From CALMEC01 sp963765105 (lineage in GTDB: Bacteria; Actinomycetota; Thermoleophilia; Miltoncostaeales; Miltoncostaeaceae), in assembly GCA_963765105.1 (NCBI GenBank), contig CAVXUW010000002.1, positions 1,240,001 to 1,304,000 on the forward strand: a stretch of 64,000 nt of DNA. The letters are read 5' to 3'. Positions 1-8,514 of this stretch are shown in pieces. The notes beneath the pieces are model-generated. The model ran no database searches. It saw only the letters and a program-made list of their open reading frames with translations, and was not told the origin of the DNA. Numbering within the stretch: the stretch's first letter is position 1; each line of letters opens with the position of its first letter. The position numbers and the translations under genes are program-made.

Positions 1-460
1 GAGCCTCCAAACCCACCCGCATCTGCACCCGGCGGATGTCATCGACATCGTATGGAGCGATGACGTAGATCCTGAGAGCCGACCCCGCAGGGACGTAACG
101 CCCGGCTTCGGGGAGTTGGGCGGACGCCGCCGCTTTCGCACGGTCGGCACGCTCGAAAGGCACCACTCGCCGGTCGGGCAAGGTCAGCTTCAACTCGGGG
201 ATCTCCAGCAGCTTCTCGGAGCGGTTGACGATGGAGACGATGCCGACGCTCCACGGGCCGGGCTGCCCGGCAAGTGCCTCGGTGAGTCGGCGCGTGAACA
301 CGTCCTCACCGCGCAGATCAACGAACACGCCCACTCCGCCGCGGGTGGCGGCGAAACGTCCGCTCTCGATGAGTGGCAGAGGGTCGGTGCGGTTCTCACC
401 GCAACCGGCGACAGTCACTAACGCCAGAGCCACAATCAGGCCGGCGACGGACCTACGCAA
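1..460 (-). CDS. putative secreted lipoprotein, 3' end beyond window
   Basis: An open frame on the minus strand runs from a TTG at 460 to the left edge without a stop. The first 20 residues form a lipoprotein signal: two arginines, a hydrophobic stretch (LIVALALVTV) and the lipobox VAGC with Cys at position 20. The mature part (about 130 residues seen) reads like a folded extracellular domain but I do not recognise a family. The start lies inside the last codons of the ligD gene (stop at 453-455), so the two genes overlap by 8 nt and are probably co-transcribed and translationally coupled. The function is unknown. The TTG start is inferred from the position of the signal peptide. Confidence 0.7.
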   Translation of the reverse strand, partial: MRRSVAGLIVALALVTVAGCGENRTDPLPLIESGRFAATRGGVGVFVDLRGEDVFTRRLTEALAGQPGPWSVGIVSIVNRSEKLLEIPELKLTLPDRRVVPFERADRAKAAASAQLPEAGRYVPAGSALRIYVIAPYDVDDIRRVQMRVGLEA

Positions 461-2765
461 GCCGCGCAACCGCCGCCGCGAGGTCCTGCTCGTGGTGGAG
501 CACACCGGAGAAAAGGTCACCGTGGCGCGACAGTCGATCGGCCACCGCGGCCATGGTGAGTCGGGTGGGGTCGAATCCGGCGGCCACCTCATCCCACTCG
601 AGCGGCGTGGAGACGGTGGCACCGGCAACGGGGCGAACCGAGTACACGCTGGCAATGGTCTTCCCGTAGCCGTTCTGGTTGGCGTCGATGTACACGCGGC
701 GGCCCCGGCGGGCAATCGACGTTTCCACCGTGGCGAGTTGGGGGCGACGTGCCACCACACGTTGCGCGACCACCTGTGCGAAGAGCCGCACGGATTCGTG
801 CGCGATGGGGACGATGGGAACGAGAATGTGGATACCGCGCGAACCCGAGGTCTTCGGATGTCCCACCAGTCCGAGCGTGTCGAGCTCCATTCGGATCTCC
901 AACGACACGTCGATAACCGAGTCGAAGCTGACGCCCTCCTGCGGGTCGAGGTCAAACAACACGTAGTCGGCCTTGTCGGCGGTCGCCGCGTGCGCGTGCC
1001 ACGGGTTGAGATCGATGCAGCCGAGGTTCACCACCCACAGCAGGTCGAGCGGGTCGTTCACCACGATGTAGGTGACCGCGTCGCCCCCCTTGGTCAGGAC
1101 CACCCGGGTAAGCCAGTCGGGCGCGGTGTCGGGCATCTGATGCTGAAAGAAAAACGGTTGGTCCCACCCGTTGGGATAGCGCTTGAGCACCATGGGGCGC
1201 CCCTCCAGATGCGGCACGAGAAACGAAGCGACACGCGCGTAATGGTCAAGCAAGTCGCCCTTCGAAAGCCCGGATCCCGACCAGAACACCTTGCCGAGGT
1301 TGGTGAGGCGAATCTCGCGCTCCTCATCCCGCACCCGTAGCTCGTTGCGGGAAAGATCCAGAACCGGGGGCGGACGATCCGGCGGTTCGTGTTCTGCCAG
1401 GCCGAGGAACACCGGGGCACGCATCACGCCGTCGGTCGTCCACTCCGAGTAGGTGGCGCGACACACCAGCTCGGGACGCACCCATTGCACCCCGGCCGTG
1501 TCGGAGGGACTTTGGGAAAGTGGGCAGGCATCAACGGCAAGCCGTTCCAGACGATGGCGCAGATCGCGGGAGGTGGCGTCGGACAGTCCCGACCCGACCC
1601 GGCCGATGTAGGTGAGTTCATCATCGCCGGCCTGAGCGAGAAGAAGCGCCCCGATTCCCCCACGCCGCGACCCCTCCCCGTCAGCGAAGCCGACGATGAA
1701 CCCCTCCGTCTCGTGGCGCACCTTGATCTTGCGCCAGGCCGTCGCCCGTCCACCGGGTGTGTACGGCGAGTCGATCCGTTTCGCCACCACCCCTTCGACG
1801 CCGCGGGTGGCGAGGGCACCGAACAGCGCCGTGCCGGTGCCGCGCACATCGTCGGAGCGCATCACGACGGGCGCGCCCTCCGGTGTGAGGATGTCCGCCA
1901 GCAGGTCGCGACGCTCACTCCAGGGCAGTTGCGTGAGCCACTCACCGTCGACGTAGAGCAGGTCGAACACAACAAAGGTCACCGCCCCTCGGCTCGACTG
2001 AAGATCCTGGAAGACGGATCGCCCGTCGCTATCCAGGACCACGATCTCGCCGTCGAGGACGGCCTCCTGCGCACTGATGGCACGCCGCAGGTTGCCCAAG
2101 GATGGGTAGTTGGCAGTCATGTCTCGACCGGAACGGCTGCGCAGCTCGGTGCCGTCGGAGCCGATCCAGGCAAGAGCACGGTAGCCGTCCCACTTCACCT
2201 CGAACGCCCAGGCCGGGTCGTCGAAGGCCTCCGGCCAGTTCGTGGCGAGCATCGGACGCATCGCCCGATAGGCCGGCAACGGATCGTCGGGACCGGGGTC
2301 GCCTTTCGCGGAGCGAATCACCAGCCACTCGTCGCGCCCCTCTCGGCCCGCCGTGCGTACCAGGTGGTATTCGCCCCTGAGGCAGTCGCCGTTCAGCACC
2401 ACCTTGATCTCAGTGTCGCTCCACAAGAGTGTCTCGTACGTGCCGTGGTCCCAGATCGTCATCCGCCCGGCCCCGTACTGGCCGGCGGGGATCACCGCGG
2501 CGAAGTCGAGGTACTCCAGGGGATGATCTTCCGTTGCCACCGCCAGGCGCTTGGACCCGATTCTCAGCGGCAGGCCCTTGGGCACCGCCCACGATGCCAG
2601 CGCCCCATCGCGCTCGAGCCGGAGGTCGAAGTGAAGGGCACGCGCGTCGTGGCGCTGGATGACGAAACGGTTCTCGTCCGCCGCGACAGGCTCGATGCCG
2701 GCCGCCGGCTCCGGGGTGGCGGCAAAGTCACGTTTCCGCCGATACTCGGAGAGCCCGTCCGTCAC
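453..2765 (-). CDS. ligD: ATP-dependent DNA ligase LigD (PE-LIG-POL)
   Basis: Multifunctional end-joining enzyme expected to work with Ku in repair of double-strand breaks. From a GTG at 2765 it has 770 residues. An N-terminal 3'-phosphoesterase domain (about 5-150, HFDLRLE motif near 45) is followed by an ATP-dependent ligase domain (about 170-460; nucleotidyl-accepting Lys in EVKWDGYR near 191, EGVVAKR and WRKIK further on) and a C-terminal archaeo-eukaryotic primase-like polymerase domain (about 480-770, with DLD in VLFDLDPQEG). This start overlaps the preceding LLM gene by the 4-nt sequence GTGA and leaves the classical N-terminus LSEYRRKRDF; an upstream GTG at 2849 is less likely. The domain order is that of Pseudomonas rather than Mycobacterium (POL-PE-LIG). 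No ku gene lies in the window. Confidence 0.93.
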   Translation of the reverse strand: MTDGLSEYRRKRDFAATPEPAAGIEPVAADENRFVIQRHDARALHFDLRLERDGALASWAVPKGLPLRIGSKRLAVATEDHPLEYLDFAAVIPAGQYGAGRMTIWDHGTYETLLWSDTEIKVVLNGDCLRGEYHLVRTAGREGRDEWLVIRSAKGDPGPDDPLPAYRAMRPMLATNWPEAFDDPAWAFEVKWDGYRALAWIGSDGTELRSRSGRDMTANYPSLGNLRRAISAQEAVLDGEIVVLDSDGRSVFQDLQSSRGAVTFVVFDLLYVDGEWLTQLPWSERRDLLADILTPEGAPVVMRSDDVRGTGTALFGALATRGVEGVVAKRIDSPYTPGGRATAWRKIKVRHETEGFIVGFADGEGSRRGGIGALLLAQAGDDELTYIGRVGSGLSDATSRDLRHRLERLAVDACPLSQSPSDTAGVQWVRPELVCRATYSEWTTDGVMRAPVFLGLAEHEPPDRPPPVLDLSRNELRVRDEEREIRLTNLGKVFWSGSGLSKGDLLDHYARVASFLVPHLEGRPMVLKRYPNGWDQPFFFQHQMPDTAPDWLTRVVLTKGGDAVTYIVVNDPLDLLWVVNLGCIDLNPWHAHAATADKADYVLFDLDPQEGVSFDSVIDVSLEIRMELDTLGLVGHPKTSGSRGIHILVPIVPIAHESVRLFAQVVAQRVVARRPQLATVETSIARRGRRVYIDANQNGYGKTIASVYSVRPVAGATVSTPLEWDEVAAGFDPTRLTMAAVADRLSRHGDLFSGVLHHEQDLAAAVARLA

Positions 2766-3785
2766 GTCGTGGCGAATGCGTCGATCAGCGCTTCCTGCCA
2801 CGCCGTGGTGGCCTGGGGCGATTGCAGGTGATGCGGCGGGGTGATCCACATACGGTCGACCTTCCCGTCGTAACGTGCGACGTGACGACGGACGTCGTCG
2901 CTGCTCCCAGCTGCGGCAAAAGTGTCACTCATCTCCGGGCCCACCGCGTCAGCCAACTCGGCGGCGCCACCTTCCATGAACGCGCGACGAATAGCCGGCA
3001 GCCGCGCGTCGAACCCATGGTGCTGGAAGAGCGGTTCGTAGGTCTTGACGGTGGCATAGAAGCCCACCGTGCAGGCGGCGGCCTGCCGAGCGGCGTCCGG
3101 ATCAGTGTCGCTCGCGGCCACGATCACACCACCCGCGATGGGTGGCCGACCACGTTCGGCGGCGGCCGCACCGGCATCAATGGCCGGCAGCAGCGTTTCG
3201 GCGAGCCATTCGGGTGTCGTGATGGGGTGGTCGAGGAAATCCGTCGGCGACGCGCCCCGCCAGCTTTGCCATCCCCGGCATTACGGCAGCAAGCCACACG
3301 GGGATGGAATCGCGTGTGGTGGCCACTTGGCGTCGATAGCCCGCAACGTGAATGTCGACGAACTCACCCTGCGAACGCGCATCCCGTCCGGCCGATAGTG
3401 CCGAGATGATCTCGCGCACGGCCGCCACATGCTCTCTCATCCGCGTCACTGGCGGGTCGTAGGCGGAGACAGCGTGCCAGCGTTCGTTCAAGCGCCGCAC
3501 CCCGGCGCCCAGGCCAATAACCATGCGCCCACCGGACAGCTCATCGAGGTCGAGCGCCTCAAGGGCCAGAACGAATGGACTGCGCGTAAACGCCAGCGCA
3601 ATGCCCGTGGCGATCTCGATCCGCTCGGTGGCATGGGCGGCCACCGCGAGAGGGATCGTGGCCGAGCGGTACAGCTCGGGCGCCCAGATACGCGCAAAGC
3701 CGGCGTCCTCAGCGCGTTTTGCAAGGCGCGCGATATCCACGGCGTCCACACCGACAAGCTCAACATCACGAAGAAGGGTGCTCAC
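2762..3785 (-). pseudogene. LLM-class F420-dependent oxidoreductase, frameshifted
   Basis: Two minus-strand reading frames together encode one luciferase-like (LLM) flavin/F420 oxidoreductase of about 340 residues. The N-terminal piece starts at GTG 3785 (VSTLLRDVELVG) and carries the beta-alpha units with FARIWAPE and GGRMVIGLGAG. It breaks after AGRVADGF, and the other frame continues with LDHPITTPEWLAETL and runs to the stop at 2762. One extra base in the AAA run at 3237-3239 (TTT on the coding strand) explains the break: removing it restores a continuous protein. Either a homopolymer sequencing error or a real frameshift is possible. The gene overlaps ligD by GTGA, so a true frameshift would also affect translational coupling to ligD. 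Confidence 0.8.
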
Positions 3786-3806
3786 AGTGTGCGAGTATTC
3801 CACCCC

Positions 3807-4307
3807 GTGCAACCTTTGGCGCGCGTCACGACGGAACTTCGCACCAGCGCGATCGCCAACTTCGTCGTTGGTGACTTCGCTCTGCTCGCCGCGCTCGTGC
3901 AGCTCAAAGGCCCGGGACAGGCCGCCACGCTCTTTTGCCTCATCGCCGCGGTGATGGGAATCTTGTGGGCGACGATCGGGCCGTCGGGGCGCCTGCGCAA
4001 ACAAACGCGTCTGGCGCCGCAACCCCCGACAGACCACATCCAGGAGTCATCCGGCACGACCACGCGACGGACCCTCATCGGCCTCCTGCCAATCGCTGCG
4101 GGCCTGGCCGTCTGTCTGATCTATATCCCGGAGACCGCCGCGATCCTCGCCGGTATCCCGTCGGGCATCGGCGCCGGTGATCTCTGGACCCTCGCCTGGT
4201 CACGGAAGTTCGAGACCACCAATGGTGACGCCATCCTGCGGGAAGCCCCTCCGAATCCATTCAGCGGCGCCACTCGCACGGTCTATACGCAATCAACTCC
4301 GCGCTAA
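3807..4307 (+). CDS. hypothetical membrane protein
   Basis: A 166-residue protein read from GTG 3807 (another GTG lies at 3789), divergent from the LLM gene. It has two hydrophobic segments near the N-terminus (about residues 16-32 and 39-59, including LFCLIAAVMGILWATI) and a longer pair around residues 92-125 (TLIGLLPIAAGLAVCLIYI, then ETAAILAGIPSG), so three to four membrane passes are likely. The C-terminal 40 residues are polar. I recognise no family. The first 20 bases overlap nothing else, but the intergenic space to the divergent LLM start is only about 20 bp, so the promoters must overlap the coding ends. Confidence 0.55.
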   Translation: MQPLARVTTELRTSAIANFVVGDFALLAALVQLKGPGQAATLFCLIAAVMGILWATIGPSGRLRKQTRLAPQPPTDHIQESSGTTTRRTLIGLLPIAAGLAVCLIYIPETAAILAGIPSGIGAGDLWTLAWSRKFETTNGDAILREAPPNPFSGATRTVYTQSTPR

Positions 4308-4354
4308 CGCGCGTAACGTCAAACGCCCCATGCCGGCGGCCTTCTCTGCCGTGA

Positions 4355-5611
4355 CTACACGCGGCCGATGAACGAGCTCACCGAGGCGACGTAGCTTTCG
4401 GTTTCGCCGTACAGGCCCCGGCTCGAGACCGACCCGAGCCCCTGGTAGTACGAAGCGATGGCCAGGCGGCGTGAGCCGGTTTGCCGCTGCAGGTAGGCGA
4501 GGTACGCAGCGCCACCCTCAATGTTGTCGCGCACGTTGTACGGATTCAGCTGACGGCCCAAAAGCGCCGGGCCGAGCCAGGACGCGGTGCCGGGCATGAG
4601 CTGCATGACGCCGATGGCGCCAGTGCTGGAGCGGGCACCCTGCCACCAGCCGCTTTCCTGCCATCCGATGGCGCGAACGAGTGACGGGTCGACGCCGTGC
4701 TGGTTGGCATAGGCCACCATGAGCGACGACACCTCAGAACGGCTCGGCTGGGAGCCCCACCCACTGCTGGCGGCGGTGACCGGCGTCAGCGCGCCTTGCG
4801 ACATTCCATTTGACGTCGTCGTCACGGTCGATGACACCGCGCCAGAGATCCACAGGCGCGTCCCGACGACCACCATGTTGGGGTTCGCGATGCCGTTGGC
4901 CTGCGCGAGCGCCGAGGCCGACGTGCCGTAACGCGCCGCAATCGAACCGAGGTTCTCACCCGCCTCAACGACATGCCCGCCCCTGCCGCCGCCGCTCGTT
5001 GTGGACGCGGTACCCGACCCGGTGCCGCTCACGCGAAGGCGCGTACCGACCACCACAAAGTTCGGGTTAGAGATGCCATTGGCCTGAGCAAGGGCCGAGG
5101 CCGACGTGCCATAACGCGCCGCAATCGAACCGAGGTTCTCACCCACCTGAACCACATGGCCACCACGACCACCGCCAGACGATGAGCCGCTCGATGATCC
5201 ACCGCCGCCGCTGACGCGGAGGCGTGTGCCCGCCACGACAAGGTTCGGGTTGGAAATGCCGTTTGCTTGAGCAAGGGCCGAGGCCGACGTGCCGTAGCGC
5301 GCCGCAATCGAACCGAGGTTCTCACCCGCCTGAACCACATGGCCACCACGACCACCGCCAGACGACACGCGTCCGGAGTTTCCGGAGATGACCAGGCGTG
5401 TGCCCGCGATCACCAGGTCCGGGTTGGCGAGGCCATTCGCGCGGGCAAGGGCGCTTGCGGTCGTGCCGTAACGGCTCGCAACGTCGCTCAGCGTCTCGCC
5501 CGGCTGAATGCTCACGGTGGTGGCGCCCGCGATCGACGCGAAAAACGCCATTAGCAGGGCAAGGATTGGCGCGACGAAGTGCATGCGGGGAAGTCGGCGG
5601 GGTTTGTCCAT
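4355..5611 (-). CDS. secreted lytic transglycosylase with four LysM domains
   Basis: Peptidoglycan-binding and -cleaving enzyme of 418 residues, started at ATG 5611 because this gives a proper signal peptide (PILALLMAFFASIAGA, cleavage near 30). Four LysM domains follow at about 32-76, 91-134, 152-195 and 213-256, separated by Gly/Ser-rich linkers. The C-terminal transglycosylase (SLT) domain at about 297-417 has the catalytic Glu in GWQESGWW (Glu319), the GAIGVMQLMPGTA motif and a late AxYYQG segment. It probably trims peptidoglycan during growth or division. LysM2-4 are nearly identical to each other and correspond to a 183-bp DNA repeat; LysM1 is diverged. Confidence 0.93.
   Translation of the reverse strand: MDKPRRLPRMHFVAPILALLMAFFASIAGATTVSIQPGETLSDVASRYGTTASALARANGLANPDLVIAGTRLVISGNSGRVSSGGGRGGHVVQAGENLGSIAARYGTSASALAQANGISNPNLVVAGTRLRVSGGGGSSSGSSSGGGRGGHVVQVGENLGSIAARYGTSASALAQANGISNPNFVVVGTRLRVSGTGSGTASTTSGGGRGGHVVEAGENLGSIAARYGTSASALAQANGIANPNMVVVGTRLWISGAVSSTVTTTSNGMSQGALTPVTAASSGWGSQPSRSEVSSLMVAYANQHGVDPSLVRAIGWQESGWWQGARSSTGAIGVMQLMPGTASWLGPALLGRQLNPYNVRDNIEGGAAYLAYLQRQTGSRRLAIASYYQGLGSVSSRGLYGETESYVASVSSFIGRV
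4838..5370. repeat. 183-bp tandem repeats encoding LysM2-LysM4
   Basis: Within the transglycosylase gene three copies follow each other with a period of exactly 183 bp (61 codons). The shared landmark ATCGAACCGAGGTTCTCACC begins at 4941, 5124 and 5307. The copies differ mainly in the linker and at a few codons, which indicates recent duplication or gene conversion. Copy number may vary between strains and short-read assemblies may collapse it. Confidence 0.85.
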
Positions 5612-5778
5612 CCCCACAGTGTTCGGCAAAAGCCGTGGGTTGTGTAGACCCCCCCGCTCCCCCCTCCCTCTGCCCGTTTCCCCGGCCCCTCCCCCCCGGG
5701 GCAATCACTCCGGTCACCACTCGCGACGCGTGTGTTCATGCCATCGTGAAACAGCGTGCAACGCGATAGGCTCGTGCG

Positions 5779-6402
5779 ATGCCCGAGAAACAACGCGTGC
5801 ACGTCGCGGTCTTTTCCGACTACAACTGACCGTTTTGCCACGTGGCACGTGAGCGTGCCGAGTGGCTGCGGCGTCAGTTGGACGCCGAGGTTGAGTGGTT
5901 TCCCTACCACCTGCACCCAGAATACCCGCCGGAGGGACTCCCACGGGAGGTGCTGGTCGCCCGGTACGGCGACCATTTCGAACAGGTGAAGGTGATGGTG
6001 GCCGAATCGGGCCTGGGGTATCACCCACACGAGTCGATCGTGCCCAATACCCGCACAGCCCTCGAGCTCACCGAATGGGCCCGGGCCCAGGGTCCCGAGG
6101 CGCACGAGGCCCTTCACGCCCGCATCATGGACGCCTACTGGGCGGAGGGGCGCGACATCACCCACTGGGAGGTGCTGGAACCCTGCGTTTCCGACGTCGG
6201 CCTCGACCCGGCCGTGGCGCGTGAAGCGGTCGAGAGCGGGGCATTCGCCGAGGCAGTCGACGCGTGGACCGGCTGGGCACAGGGCCACGGCATCTCCGCC
6301 ATCCCGGCGTTCGTTTTCAACCAGCGCGTGCTGGTGAGCGGCGCTATGCCCCATGAGGTGCTGGCCAAGGCCGCCGAGCAGGCGCAGGAGCCACCGCCGT
6401 GA
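5779..6402 (+). CDS. DsbA/FrnE-family oxidoreductase, probable selenoprotein (UPFC active site)
   Basis: Thioredoxin-fold thiol oxidoreductase of the DsbA/FrnE family, 207 residues if the in-frame TGA at 5827-5829 is read as selenocysteine. From ATG 5779 the frame reads VHVAVFSDYN, then TGA, then PFCHVARERAEWL, which is beta-strand 1 plus the redox motif of the family with the first Cys of CPFC replaced by the TGA codon (U17-P-F-C20). The rest of the domain is complete: helical insert, EYPPEG, and the late cis-Pro loop GISAIPAFVFNQRVLVSGA typical of FrnE. No substitution other than the TGA is needed to obtain a full-length protein. A hairpin resembling a bacterial SECIS lies at 5837-5866. Without recoding, translation would stop after 16 codons, and an internal GTG at 5842 would give a protein lacking strand 1 and the motif. 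No sel genes are in this window. The alternatives are a one-base error or mutation of TGC/TGT to TGA. Confidence 0.8.
5837..5866 (+). promoter_or_regulatory. candidate bacterial SECIS element
   Basis: Starting 7 nt after the TGA codon (5827-5829) the mRNA can form a long stem-loop. The lower stem is 5837-5841 with 5862-5866 (5 bp, GCCAC/GTGGC), then a 2x2 internal loop (GT/GA), an upper stem 5844-5849 with 5854-5859 (6 bp, GGCACG/CGTGCC) and the tetraloop UGAG at 5850-5853. The loop begins 20 nt after the TGA and has a G among its first two bases. This agrees with the published consensus for bacterial SECIS elements (loop about 16-37 nt downstream, short upper stem, G at loop position 1 or 2). 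The structure lies inside the coding frame, as expected in bacteria. Confidence 0.65.
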
Positions 6403-6460
6403 TTGCGCACTAGGCTCCAGAGAGAAACGGTTTCGCCCCCCCAGACCAAGGAGCTCCTCA

Positions 6461-7147
6461 ATGGAAGTTGTCGTCCGTCACGCGCCTGCCTTCGGCGTCG
6501 CGCGCTGTGAACTCGGTCCTGGCGAGTCGATCCGGGTGGAGTCCGGAGCGATGATGGCCACCTCAGCTGGCGTTGCGATCGACGCAAAGATGGAAGGCGG
6601 CCTGCTCAAAGGCCTCAAGCGCAGCGTGCTCGGTGGCGAGTCGCTTTTCGTGACGACCTACACAGCACCCGATAGCGGCGGATGGGTGGACGTGGCCGCC
6701 AACCTGCCGGGCGATCTGCTCACCCGGCACCTCACGGGCGACAAGGCCCTGTTTCTCTCGCGCGGGTCGTGGCTGGCGGCTGGCAGCTCCATAGAACTCG
6801 ACACCCAGTGGGCCGGGTTTCGCAACCTCTTCGGCGGCGAGGGCGGCTTTCTGATTCGCCTGACCGGGGCCGGCCCGGTCGTTTTGGCCTGTTACGGAGC
6901 CCTCGACATCATCACCTTGGGCGCCGGGGAGCGCCTGGTACTCGACTCCGGGCACATGGTGGCCTACGACGAGGGCATCACCATGAAGCTGCGTCGCGCC
7001 GTCGAGGGTCGCAACATCCAGAGCCTCAAAAGCGGCGAGGGTTTCGTCTTCGACTTCGAGGGACCGGGCGAGGTGATGGTGCAGACGCGCAACCCCGGCG
7101 CATTGATCACGTGGCTCACGTCGGTTCTGCCCTTTTCTCGGGGATAG
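6461..7147 (+). CDS. AIM24/TIGR00266-family protein
   Basis: A 228-residue protein of the AIM24 (DUF124, TIGR00266) family, which has a double-psi-like beta fold and is named from a yeast mitochondrial protein; the bacterial role is not established. Family features are RCELGPGESIRVESGAMM near the N-terminus, the GGLLKGLKR and GGESLF turns, the central GEGGFLIRLTGAGPVVL segment and the C-terminal GPGEVMVQTRNP. The ATG at 6461 is preceded by a good Shine-Dalgarno AAGGAG at 6448-6453. It lies 58 bp downstream of the Sec oxidoreductase gene, so the two may share a transcript. Confidence 0.88.
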   Translation: MEVVVRHAPAFGVARCELGPGESIRVESGAMMATSAGVAIDAKMEGGLLKGLKRSVLGGESLFVTTYTAPDSGGWVDVAANLPGDLLTRHLTGDKALFLSRGSWLAAGSSIELDTQWAGFRNLFGGEGGFLIRLTGAGPVVLACYGALDIITLGAGERLVLDSGHMVAYDEGITMKLRRAVEGRNIQSLKSGEGFVFDFEGPGEVMVQTRNPGALITWLTSVLPFSRG

Positions 7148-7156
7148 GGACCGCGG

Positions 7157-8488
7157 TTACGGGGGCGGGAGGTTCACCAACGTCGCGACCGTCACCAGCA
7201 GGACGGCCGCCACGGCCACCTCCGCACGGATACTGATTCCCAAGCGGGCGACGGCACCGCGATCGTCGTCGGCCAGCCCCATCGCCGCCCGCTCCAGGCG
7301 GGGGTGGAGGACCGTCCGGTTGTAGATGCCTCCAATGATGAGCACGGCGAAGACGCCGAGCTTGACCAGAAGCGCCTGGCCGTAGTCCGTGGCGGTGAGG
7401 TCGCCCAGCGTTCGAAGCTCTGCCAGGCCACGGTAGATGCCGGTAACCACGAGGGTTCCCACGCAAATGATGGCCACTGCGGAGAAGCGGACAACGATCG
7501 CCGCGCCCAGCTGCGTCGCCTCTGCCGTGGGCAGGTTGCGCTGCACCCGCGGAAGCGTGATGAGCAGGGCAACCAGCCCACCGAGCCAAACACCGGCCGC
7601 GAGGGTGTGGAACGCGTCGAACGTGATGCCAAGAACCCCGTCTGTGCCGGCGCCGGCGTGCCCCGACCAGGCCAGGACGATGGCAACAGCCGCCAACGGT
7701 ACGGCCGGCAGCCACTCCCACCACCGATCGGTGTGCGGCGGTCCGGTGATGGTGAACGACGCCAAGGCGGCCGCAAGGCCAATCGCGGTGAGCTGAGCAA
7801 TCCACGCAACACCCCAACGAGTCTCGGACAGAAGCTGGGCGGAGCTCCCGAGGCCGATGTCAAGCGCCCTCAGTTGAGCAATGGCGGCAAGAACGAGCCC
7901 CACCAACGCCAGGGCGGAAAACGCCCACCACATCGACCACCAGCGGGGAACAGCCGCGCCGAGGGCATTCCCCGTGGATTGGGACCACGCGTCGCCGGCT
8001 CGATCGGATGGGAGGGACCGCAAACCCCTCCGTGCTGGGGCGAACACACCGCAACGAATGGCGATGAGACCGAGCATGCCGAGCAGGCCGACGAACAGCA
8101 GCACGTCGGCGGCGATCGCAATGCCTCGCGCCCGCGACGTGGCATCGTCGAATCGGGCCGGGGACCCCATGACGATTCGCTGACGTGTGACGTGACCATC
8201 GATGGACAGGAACCGCAGCGTGAAGTCCCCGATCTCAAACCCCTCCGGGAGACTGAAGATCGGACGGATCCGAACCGTGACAAGGCGATCATCACGAGGG
8301 TCAAGGGACGCAGCGAGCGCTTCCGTCCCGGCACCCTCGACCGCCAGATACTGCTTTTCGATCGATCCCGACAGAACGAGCTTCACCGAGTCGCCGTCGG
8401 TCGAGACAGTTTGAGCGCGCGAATGGGCCACCGCAACGGCCGGTGCCGTGAGGAGGGCAAGGACCGCCAGGAGCACTCGGGCGCGCAC
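7157..8488 (-). CDS. CopC-CopD fusion, copper-resistance membrane protein
   Basis: A 443-residue protein with a signal peptide (LLAVLALLTAPAVAVAHS), a short CopC-like beta domain (about 22-110, ending GDFTLRFLSIDGHVTRQRIV) and a CopD-type polytopic membrane domain with about eight segments (from RGIAIAADVLLFVGLL near 125 to VAVAAVLLVTVATL at the C-terminus). His residues typical of CopD occur in GHAGAG and in FDAFHTLAAGVWLGGLVALL. Proteins of this kind handle copper at the cytoplasmic membrane. The C-terminus faces the AIM24 gene convergently with 9 bp between stops. A tiny membrane protein gene lies just upstream on the same strand and the heme A synthase gene is divergent beyond the repeat array, which fits a role in copper supply to the oxidase. 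Confidence 0.85.
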   Translation of the reverse strand: MRARVLLAVLALLTAPAVAVAHSRAQTVSTDGDSVKLVLSGSIEKQYLAVEGAGTEALAASLDPRDDRLVTVRIRPIFSLPEGFEIGDFTLRFLSIDGHVTRQRIVMGSPARFDDATSRARGIAIAADVLLFVGLLGMLGLIAIRCGVFAPARRGLRSLPSDRAGDAWSQSTGNALGAAVPRWWSMWWAFSALALVGLVLAAIAQLRALDIGLGSSAQLLSETRWGVAWIAQLTAIGLAAALASFTITGPPHTDRWWEWLPAVPLAAVAIVLAWSGHAGAGTDGVLGITFDAFHTLAAGVWLGGLVALLITLPRVQRNLPTAEATQLGAAIVVRFSAVAIICVGTLVVTGIYRGLAELRTLGDLTATDYGQALLVKLGVFAVLIIGGIYNRTVLHPRLERAAMGLADDDRGAVARLGISIRAEVAVAAVLLVTVATLVNLPPP

Positions 8489-8514
8489 GCCCCGAGCGTG
8501 TCAGGTCACGCGGT

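Noticed and set aside
225..1340. Long plus-strand frame opposite ligD
   Set aside because: It is antisense to a well-conserved ligase with strong codon bias and shows no family features.
5827..5829. Genome-wide reassignment of TGA (to Trp or Gly) as the reason for the in-frame TGA
   Set aside because: Many genes here end in TGA (for example the DrrA-like gene and trpB) and Trp is always TGG, so TGA is a normal stop; only site-specific recoding or an error fits.
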